Assembly: GCA_031256975.1 (NCBI GenBank)
Contig: JAIRPN010000010.1
Span: 1 to 64,000 of the forward strand
Direction of reading: 5' to 3'
Length of the DNA: 64,000 bases
DNA from: Verrucomicrobiales bacterium
Lineage (GTDB): Bacteria > Verrucomicrobiota > Verrucomicrobiia > Methylacidiphilales > JAAUTS01
The notes beneath the pieces are model-generated. The model searched no databases. It saw nothing but the letters and a program-made list of their open reading frames with translations, and was not told the origin of the DNA. Shown here piece by piece: positions 56,818 to 64,000 of the stretch (position 1 is its first letter; every line of letters starts with the position of its first letter). The position numbers and the translations under genes are program-made.

Positions 56818-57582
56818 ATGAATACCATTCCGAACCTATCCAAAGCCTGTCTTGTTCTCAGTGTTCTTGCTGTCCGTAGAGAAGGGGTCTCGCTGCTGGA
56901 ATTATCGCAAACGCTAAAGATTCCGCGCACGACCACTTTCCGGATATTGAATACTTTTTGTGAGCACGGGTTGGTGGCCAAGGAGGAAGGCAACTATGTG
57001 ACGGGCCCTGAATTGGCAAGAATCGGACTACTGTCGCTGAGCGGGATGGAAATTCGTGACCATGCACAGCCATTGCTGGCGGCCTTGGCACGGGACACGG
57101 GGGAGACGGCGCACCTGGCGATTCCTTCGGAACAGGCGTCGCTGATTTTGGAGGTTTGCGACAGCCCGAATCCGTTGCGCGCCGCCTCGCGGGCGGGAAC
57201 TCTGGCCGACCTGCATGCCTCGTCGACCGGCAAGGTGTTTTTGGCGTTCATGGATGAGGAGGAGCGCGAAACCTTATTAAAGTCATTGGCCTTAGATCAG
57301 CGCACCAAGAATACGATCACGACGGTGGCGGCCTTGCGGGAGGAATGTGAAAAAGTGCGCAAACAGGGTTATGGAATTGATGACGAGGAGTATTTCATCG
57401 GCATCCGCTGCCTTGCGGCGCCCGTGCGCAACATGTACGGAAAAGTAATCGCGTCGATCGGCATCACCGGGACAGCGAACCGTTTCGTGGCTTTGCGCAA
57501 CGAGGAAGTGGCGCAATTGGTTTTGCAGGCCGCGTCCGGGTTGTCGCGGAAGCTTGGATATACGGTAAAAAGCCCCGGTTAA
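56818..57582 (+). CDS. IclR-family transcriptional regulator (KdgR-like context)
   Basis: SLLELSQTLKIPRTTTFRILNTFCEHGLV HTH; IclR effector domain ASSTGKVFLAFMDEEE...GYGIDDEEYFIGIRCLAAPV. ATG at 56818 preferred over the track TTG start. Confidence 0.92.
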   Translation: MNTIPNLSKACLVLSVLAVRREGVSLLELSQTLKIPRTTTFRILNTFCEHGLVAKEEGNYVTGPELARIGLLSLSGMEIRDHAQPLLAALARDTGETAHLAIPSEQASLILEVCDSPNPLRAASRAGTLADLHASSTGKVFLAFMDEEERETLLKSLALDQRTKNTITTVAALREECEKVRKQGYGIDDEEYFIGIRCLAAPVRNMYGKVIASIGITGTANRFVALRNEEVAQLVLQAASGLSRKLGYTVKSPG

Positions 57583-57622
57583 GTATTTGAGTGTTAACAC
57601 AATCAACAAAAGGGAAGGTATC

Positions 57623-59311
57623 ATGAACAAAGTGAAGTCAATAATGGAAGTGGTGATATTGATGACAATTGGACTGGCTTGGGGGCACTTGGCATCCGCC
57701 GCGTCGTTTACCTGGGATCCTGCCAGTTCCGGAACAGGAAGCGATGGGAATGGCGTTTGGGATAATTCCGCTGCTTTTTGGTCGAATGGCTCCGGCGACC
57801 AAGTGTGGACATCGGGTACGGACAGTTTGCTCAATAGCGCTATTTTTGGCAAGGGAGGTGTCGCAGGTTCAGTGACAGTCAATGGTTCGCAATGGGTGCA
57901 AAGCATGACTTTTAATGCGGTTTCCAGCGGTACCTATGTAATCACTGGTGGAACGATTTTTATGAATGGTTCCGGTGCGGGGATCACAGCGGCCAACAAT
58001 ACCAATGTTGAACTGAACAGTACATTTGGGGCGAGTGGTACTTTTGGTTTGGCGGCTGCAACCTTTAGTGTTGGTAGTGGTGGCAGTTTGACTCTGTCCG
58101 GAGGCGCGGTTATTGCAAATAATCAGAATTTGCAGTTGCAAGGGGCGGGAACTTATTACATTACCGGTGGCACGTATAATGCGGTCAGCGGAAATTTCAC
58201 TTATTGGATAAAATCAAATGTGGTCCAGAGCGCGGGCAGTGTTAATGCAGGGACGGCCGGTGGTGGCGGAACGACTTGGATCGGTTACGGCGGTGACAGT
58301 GTCTATACGCTAACCGGCACCAGCGCCTCGCTAACCACCGGAATTTTGGCAATCTCGCGTGGAAATGTCGGGATGTTTGATTTGAAACAGGGTTTGGTTA
58401 CGGTTAGCAGTACTCTCGTGCGCATTGGTACCGACAACGCCGGCACTCTTACGGTGGAAGGCGGCACATTTAACGCCACTAACGCCGTGGCTAATATTAA
58501 TGAGGGCGCTGCCACCAAATTAGCGACAGCTAATATCCAGGGCGGTCTTACGCAGCTCAAGGGTATTCAATTTGGCGGTGTGGCGGCTACCACTTTTACC
58601 ACCGGGTCCGCAGTGCTGAACATGTCGAGTGGGACGCTTAATTTGGGAGCCAATGGCATTACCAATGCCTATAACGGGACGCTAACGACCAAAACCAATC
58701 TTTCCGGCGGTGTCATTGGCATGATTAGCGGCGTCAGTGCCTGGACTTCAACGGTGGACATGAACCTGTCCACGGGCGTTAATGGCAATGTGAGTTTTAA
58801 ACCCGACGTATCGGGCACCATTACCTTGCAGGGAAAGTTAACAGGCTCCGGCGGGTTTGATAAACTAGGCGCGGGCACGTTGTTGTTGACCGCAGCCAAC
58901 GACTATCAGGGCGGCACCGTCGTTAGCGCCGGGATTTTGCGGACTGACATGGTTGGCACGCTGGGCGCGGGCGATGTGTTTGTGGGTAGCGTGGGCACAT
59001 TAAGCCTGGGCAATAATTTGTCGATCAACAACCTGGCCGATCTTTCCTTTGATTTGGGAGCGGTGATCCAATTGGGTTACGACGGCACGCTAACGCTTAA
59101 TTCTTTGTCGATGAATGGCGTTTATATGGCTGCCGGGTTGCACAGTATTGACGAACTCAACAATTTTTTTGGCGGCACAACTTTTCAGCAAGTGAGCGGG
59201 TTCGCCAGCGAGATTTATATCAGCAGCATTCCTGAGCCCTCGGCACTGGCTTTGCTGTTGCTTGGAATGAGTGTGATGGCGGTTGGTGTCAGAAAGCGGT
59301 TTTTGTCATGA
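57623..59311 (+). CDS. Secreted beta-strand-repeat protein with PEP-CTERM sorting signal
   Basis: ATG at 57623; signal peptide; FTWDPASSGTGSDGNGVWDNSAAFWSNG; C-terminal SSIPEPSALALLLLGMSVMAVGVRKRFLS. Confidence 0.88.
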   Translation: MNKVKSIMEVVILMTIGLAWGHLASAASFTWDPASSGTGSDGNGVWDNSAAFWSNGSGDQVWTSGTDSLLNSAIFGKGGVAGSVTVNGSQWVQSMTFNAVSSGTYVITGGTIFMNGSGAGITAANNTNVELNSTFGASGTFGLAAATFSVGSGGSLTLSGGAVIANNQNLQLQGAGTYYITGGTYNAVSGNFTYWIKSNVVQSAGSVNAGTAGGGGTTWIGYGGDSVYTLTGTSASLTTGILAISRGNVGMFDLKQGLVTVSSTLVRIGTDNAGTLTVEGGTFNATNAVANINEGAATKLATANIQGGLTQLKGIQFGGVAATTFTTGSAVLNMSSGTLNLGANGITNAYNGTLTTKTNLSGGVIGMISGVSAWTSTVDMNLSTGVNGNVSFKPDVSGTITLQGKLTGSGGFDKLGAGTLLLTAANDYQGGTVVSAGILRTDMVGTLGAGDVFVGSVGTLSLGNNLSINNLADLSFDLGAVIQLGYDGTLTLNSLSMNGVYMAAGLHSIDELNNFFGGTTFQQVSGFASEIYISSIPEPSALALLLLGMSVMAVGVRKRFLS

Positions 59312-62300
59312 GATTGTTGGCGATAGTTTTGGGTTTATGCGGAATCTTGCAAACTTCGTCGTTAGCGGCGCAGGAAAAATTATTCGCTTATCCCGAACGG
59401 GAGGTGACCTTACTGCGGCAAAATTGGATGATGAGCAAGGCCGAAGCGGGGCAGAACGGGGCCGAACTTTCCAAGCCGAATTTCACTGTTAGCGGCTGGC
59501 AAAAAGCGATTGTGCCGGGAACGGTGTTGAACAGCCTCGTCGCCAACGGTGTTTATCCTGAGCCGTATTTCGGCAATAACAACCAACGCGGCAAGCGCAA
59601 GATTCCCGACATTTTTGACAAGGGCCCGGCATTTTACACCTACTGGTTTCGCAGCAATTTCCAGATCCCGGCATCGTTCAAGGGCAGGCAGGTTTGGCTG
59701 CAATTCGATGGCATCAATTACAAGGCCGACATTTGGCTGAATGGCAAGCAATTGGGGTCGATGGCGGGCATGTTCAACCGCGGATTATTCGATATTAGCG
59801 AGTCGGCGGTGGTTGGAGGCGAGAATGTGCTGGCGGTGCTGGTGCATCCGATTGATCCGCCGAACGGCTTCAAGACGCCGACCAATCCCGATCCCAATGC
59901 CAAGAATGAAAACCGCAACGGCGCGGACGGGCAAATCGGGCAATTTGTCACCATGCTGATGACCGCCGGCTGGGACTTCACGTTCAAGGACGGCATCCGC
60001 GACCGCAACACCGGCATCTGGCGCGACGTCAAATTGTTCGCCACGGGGCCGGTATTGTTGAGAAATCCCTTCGTCGTTAGCGAGTTGCCATTACCGGATC
60101 TTTCATCGTCGAAGGAAACGGTCAGCGTCGAATTGCGCAACGCCACCAGCCAGCCGCAGAAGGGGACGCTAACGGCGAAGATTGATGAGAACAACATCAG
60201 CATCAAGCAGGAAGTCTCGTTGAAACCGGGAGAGACGCTAACGGTGAAATTTTCGTCGGAGCAGTTCAAGGAACTGAATTTCAACAAACCACGCTTGTGG
60301 TGGCCCTTCAACAAGGGTGAGCAATTCCTGTATCACTTGTCGTTGAAATTCGAGCAGGGTTCCGCTGTTAGCGACCAATTGAAAACCCGTTTTGCGGTGC
60401 GTGACATTCGTTCCGATCGCAATACGCCGGACCAGAGCCGGATCTTTTACGTCAACGGCAAGCGCCTTTTCCTGCACGGCGCCAACTGGATTCCCGAGGC
60501 GATGTGTCGCAATTCCTACGAGCGCACTGAGGCGGAATTGCGTTACACCAAACAGTCCGGGGTTAATTTCCTGCGCTTCTGGGCGGGCGGTGTGACCGAG
60601 TCGGATGAGTTTTTTGATTTGTGTGATGAGCTTGGTATTCTGGTGTGGGTGGAGTTCTGGCAGTCGGGCGACACGATCATTCCGACAACGGACAAGGACA
60701 TCTACCTCGACAACGTGCGCGACACGGTGCTGCGCATCCGCAATCATCCGAGTCTGGCGTATTATGTTTCCGCCAATGAACGCGACAGAAAGGGCATTAT
60801 TTCGATCGAAGACATGCTCAAGGAACTTGACCCGACCATTGGTTACCAGCCCGGTTCGGAAACGGACGGGGTGCATGACGGCAGCCCCTACGGGACTTGC
60901 AATCCAATGTGGTATTACGAGGACACAGGCTCGGACCGTGGCAGCCGCATCAACGGTTTGTGTCCCGAATACGGCACGCCGATTACCCCGACCATTGACG
61001 CCCTGCGTGAGATGATGCCGGAGGAGGATTTGTGGCCGATCAACAAACCGGTGTGGGATTATTTGGACGGCGATGGTTTTCATGGCATGACCGGAGCGTA
61101 CCAGAATGCGGTGCGGCAGTATGGCGCGTCGGCCAACATCGAGGAGTACGCGTGGAAAGGCCAAATGTTCGGCGCCCTGGCCTACCGGGCCTTGTGGGAA
61201 TGCTGGAACGCCAACCGCTTCGAATACGGCGACCGTTTCAGCACCGGGGTGTTGTTCTGGTATTTGAACAGTCCGAACCGCCAGACTTGCGCGCGCATGT
61301 GGGATTGGTCGCTGGAGCCGACCGCGGCGTTGTATTTCAGCCAGAAGGCGCACGAACCGTTGCATATTCAGTACGATTTTCTGAAGAATACCGTTGGTGT
61401 TAATAACGAACTTCCACAAGCGTTTAACGGACTGACTGCTGCTATTAGCGTGTACAATTTTGACATGAGCGTGGCGTTGCAAAAATCGGCGAAGATCGAT
61501 GTGCCGGCGGATGTGTTTGTGAAGGATGCGCTAACGGTGAAATTGCCGGATAATTTAAGCGCGTTGCATTTCATCAAACTGACTCTGAGCGACGCTAATG
61601 GCAAGGTATTGTCGGACAATTTCTACTGGCGTTCCACCATGCCGTACAAGTCGGGACGCACTTGGACCGGGTCGCTGTATCAGGGCATGGGCAGCATCAA
61701 CCGGCTGCCAAAAGCGGAGATCAAGGCCGAGGTGAAACAGTCGGACGCCAATGGCAAACATTACTACGAAGTGGCGGTGAACAATCCGTCGAAGGCGCTG
61801 GCGTTCATGGTCTGGCTGCGCTTGCAGGACGCTAATGGCAAGCCGGTACGTCCGGCGTTTTACGACGACAATTTCTTTTCGCTGTTGCCGGGGGAATCGA
61901 AAACGGTGCGAATCGAATATGCCGCCAATGTCGATCCGTCGAAGACGAAATTGTTGGTGGATGGCTGGAACGTGTCGCGCAAGCAATTCGAAAACGGCAA
62001 ATTGACCGATCTGCCGGATATTCGCGCGGTACGACCATTGAGTCTTGCCCAGATGAAGCCGGTGACGGTGTCTGGCTTCGACGGTGAATACAAGCCGGAG
62101 TTTGCGGTGGATCTGGACGACAATACGCGCTGGGCTTCGCCCCGTGCCGACAACCAGTGGATCGCGATTGATCTGCAAACACCCACCCGCTTCAGTTCGG
62201 TCGGGTTGTCGTGGGAATCCGCCTATGGCAAGGAATTCAAGATACAGGTCTCCGACGACGGTTCGAACTGGAAGGACGTTGCCCATGTCACCGACGGCAA

Positions 62301-62418
62301 GGGCGGCATGGAAACGGTCAAATTTGACCCGGTGACGGCCCGTTATGTGCGGATGTTGGGTATCAAACGGGCGATTAATTATGGCTTTTCCCTATGGGAC
62401 TTCGCGGTGTATCCGTGA
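59308..62418 (+). CDS. Glycoside hydrolase family 2 enzyme (beta-mannosidase / exo-beta-glucosaminidase-like) with C-terminal F5/8 discoidin-like domain
   Basis: Signal peptide; FYTYWFRSNFQIPASFKGRQVWLQFDGINYKADIWLNGKQLGSMAGMFNRGLFDIS; HGANWIPEAMCRNSYERTEAELRYTKQSGVNFLRFWAGG; C-terminal FAVDLDDNTRWAS...ARYVRMLGIKRAINYGFSLWDFAVYP. Confidence 0.9.
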   Translation: MRLLAIVLGLCGILQTSSLAAQEKLFAYPEREVTLLRQNWMMSKAEAGQNGAELSKPNFTVSGWQKAIVPGTVLNSLVANGVYPEPYFGNNNQRGKRKIPDIFDKGPAFYTYWFRSNFQIPASFKGRQVWLQFDGINYKADIWLNGKQLGSMAGMFNRGLFDISESAVVGGENVLAVLVHPIDPPNGFKTPTNPDPNAKNENRNGADGQIGQFVTMLMTAGWDFTFKDGIRDRNTGIWRDVKLFATGPVLLRNPFVVSELPLPDLSSSKETVSVELRNATSQPQKGTLTAKIDENNISIKQEVSLKPGETLTVKFSSEQFKELNFNKPRLWWPFNKGEQFLYHLSLKFEQGSAVSDQLKTRFAVRDIRSDRNTPDQSRIFYVNGKRLFLHGANWIPEAMCRNSYERTEAELRYTKQSGVNFLRFWAGGVTESDEFFDLCDELGILVWVEFWQSGDTIIPTTDKDIYLDNVRDTVLRIRNHPSLAYYVSANERDRKGIISIEDMLKELDPTIGYQPGSETDGVHDGSPYGTCNPMWYYEDTGSDRGSRINGLCPEYGTPITPTIDALREMMPEEDLWPINKPVWDYLDGDGFHGMTGAYQNAVRQYGASANIEEYAWKGQMFGALAYRALWECWNANRFEYGDRFSTGVLFWYLNSPNRQTCARMWDWSLEPTAALYFSQKAHEPLHIQYDFLKNTVGVNNELPQAFNGLTAAISVYNFDMSVALQKSAKIDVPADVFVKDALTVKLPDNLSALHFIKLTLSDANGKVLSDNFYWRSTMPYKSGRTWTGSLYQGMGSINRLPKAEIKAEVKQSDANGKHYYEVAVNNPSKALAFMVWLRLQDANGKPVRPAFYDDNFFSLLPGESKTVRIEYAANVDPSKTKLLVDGWNVSRKQFENGKLTDLPDIRAVRPLSLAQMKPVTVSGFDGEYKPEFAVDLDDNTRWASPRADNQWIAIDLQTPTRFSSVGLSWESAYGKEFKIQVSDDGSNWKDVAHVTDGKGGMETVKFDPVTARYVRMLGIKRAINYGFSLWDFAVYP

Positions 62419-62440
62419 GAAAATTTTGGTAAACTAAGGT

Positions 62441-63268
62441 ATGAAAAATTTACGAGTGGCGGATGAAGTGCGTTATCAGACGATGACCACGGCGGAATTG
62501 CGCGAACATTTTCTGGTGAATTTGTTCACCGAGGGAAAACTGGAATTGGTCTATACCGATGCGGATCGTGCGGTGATCGGTTCGGCGGTGCCGACGGACA
62601 CGCCGCTAACACTGAACGCCGCGGACGCGTTGCGGGCGGAATATTTTCTGGAGCGACGTGAACTGGGTGTCATCAACGTGGGTGGCGAGGGCAAGGTCGT
62701 CGTTAGCGGCCAAAGTTATGAACTGGAGCATTGCGACGCGTTGTATGTGGGGCGAGGCAATCGCGAGGTGTCTTTTGCCAGTGTTGATCCCAAGCAACCG
62801 GCGTGCTTTTACTTGTTGAGTTATCCCGCGCACCGGGAATACCCGACGCTAATGGCGAAGAAGGCCGATGCCAAGGCGGTTCGGCTCGGCGAGCAGGCAA
62901 CCTGCAACAAGCGGACGATCTATAAATATATCCATTCGCAGGGCATCCAGAGCTGCCAGTTGGTGATGGGCTTCACGGTGCTTGACGAGGGCAGCGTGTG
63001 GAACACCATGCCGACCCACACGCATGACCGGCGTTCGGAGATTTATTTGTACTTCGACATGCAAGCGGAGACACGGGTGATTCACCTAATGGGCAAGCCG
63101 GATGAGACTCGTAATTTGGTGGTCGCTAACCGCCAGATGGTGGTGTCGCCGAGCTGGTCGATTCATTCCGGCGCAGGCACCGGCGCCTACACGTTTTGCT
63201 GGGGCATGGGTGGCGAGAACCAGGATTTCGACGACATGGACATGGTGGCAATCAAGGATTTGCGATGA
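62441..63268 (+). CDS. kduI: 5-dehydro-4-deoxy-D-glucuronate isomerase
   Basis: YLERRELGVINVGGEGKVVV.. ; NTMPTHTHDRRSEIYLYFDM; WSIHSGAGTGAYTFCWGMGGENQDFDDMD. Confidence 0.95.
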   Translation: MKNLRVADEVRYQTMTTAELREHFLVNLFTEGKLELVYTDADRAVIGSAVPTDTPLTLNAADALRAEYFLERRELGVINVGGEGKVVVSGQSYELEHCDALYVGRGNREVSFASVDPKQPACFYLLSYPAHREYPTLMAKKADAKAVRLGEQATCNKRTIYKYIHSQGIQSCQLVMGFTVLDEGSVWNTMPTHTHDRRSEIYLYFDMQAETRVIHLMGKPDETRNLVVANRQMVVSPSWSIHSGAGTGAYTFCWGMGGENQDFDDMDMVAIKDLR

Positions 63269-64000
63269 GCATTCTGGAGCAATTCAAGCTGGATGGCAAA
63301 ACAGCGCTGGTCAGCGGCTGCAAGCGTGGCATTGGCCGGGCGATTGCCGTGGCTTTGGCGGAAGCCGGGGCGGACATTATCGGCGTTAGCGCGACTCTGG
63401 ACGCTAACAGCGAAGTGGCCGGAGAAGTGCGCGCCTTGGGCCGCAAGTTCACGGCTTATGCCTGTGATTTCAGCAACCGCGAGGCGCTGTATTCATTCAT
63501 TGGGCAGCTTAATGCCAATCATCCGGTGATTGATATTTTGGCCAACAACGCCGGGACCATCAAGCGCAAGCCTGCGGCGGAACATGACGATGCGTTGTGG
63601 GATGAGGTGATTGAGACCAATTTGAACGCGCAATTTATTTTGTCGCGAGAAGTGGGCAAGGGGATGCTGCAACGCAAAAACGGCAAGATTATTTTCACCG
63701 CTTCGCTGTTAGCCTTCCAAGGCGGTGTCACGGTGCCCGGTTACGCCGCGAGCAAAGGCGGCGTGGCGCAATTGACCATGGCGTTGTCGAACGAGTGGGC
63801 CGCGCAGGGCGTGCAGGTGAATGCCATCGCGCCCGGCTACATTGGCACCGACAATACGCAAGCCTTGCGCGAGGACGCGGAACGCAGCCGGTCGATTTTG
63901 TCGCGGATTCCGGTGGGACGCTGGGGATCGCCGGATGACCTCAAGGGCGCGGCGGTGTTCCTGGCGTCGGCTGCATCGAATTATGTCACCGGCACGATAT
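63265..64000 (+). CDS. kduD: 2-deoxy-D-gluconate 3-dehydrogenase (SDR), truncated by window end
   Basis: FKLDGKTALVSGCKRGIGRAIAVALAEAGADIIGV; NNAGTIKRKPAAEH; YAASKGGVAQLTMALSNEWA; ATGA overlap with kduI. Confidence 0.93.
   Translation, partial: MSILEQFKLDGKTALVSGCKRGIGRAIAVALAEAGADIIGVSATLDANSEVAGEVRALGRKFTAYACDFSNREALYSFIGQLNANHPVIDILANNAGTIKRKPAAEHDDALWDEVIETNLNAQFILSREVGKGMLQRKNGKIIFTASLLAFQGGVTVPGYAASKGGVAQLTMALSNEWAAQGVQVNAIAPGYIGTDNTQALREDAERSRSILSRIPVGRWGSPDDLKGAAVFLASAASNYVTGTI

Overview
GC-rich bacterial window, best explained as a diazotroph of Opitutaceae/Verrucomicrobia type. The lineage is inferred from gene content, not tested. Layout from left to right: (1) a partial CDS end and a single giant autotransporter gene (~6.2 kaa) made of autotransporter-associated beta-strand repeats, with near-identical ~590-aa internal tandem units; (2) small RHH-like proteins and a YejM-like membrane sulfatase; (3) a compact conjugation/T4SS-type operon (VirB2, B3, B4, B5, B6, B8, B9, B10-like plus accessory proteins) with no VirB11, VirD4 or relaxase visible, followed by a cytosine and an adenine DNA methyltransferase, an excisionase-like HTH protein, a HigB/HigA-like toxin-antitoxin pair and a tRNA/tmRNA-3'-end-like att candidate; (4) a nif cluster: nifA-GNAT, nifH-nifI1-nifI2-nifD-nifK-ferredoxin-nifE-nifN-[SdhC-like cytochrome b]-nifB-2Fe2S-mop-nifV-hypothetical, then convergent porin-modA-modB-modC; (5) an IclR-regulated sugar-acid/polysaccharide locus: PEP-CTERM beta-strand-repeat protein, GH2 enzyme, kduI, kduD (truncated by the window end). 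Observations most worth follow-up: an SdhC-like, Cys/His-rich cytochrome b gene translationally coupled between nifN and nifB; two full-length overlapping reading frames across the dcm gene, both protein-like; a heptamer (CGCTAAC/GTTAGCG) strongly concentrated in 58.3-63.4 kb; a porin leading the molybdate transporter operon; and a GNAT acetyltransferase coupled to nifA. All assignments come from reading the supplied sequence and translations. No database search was run.
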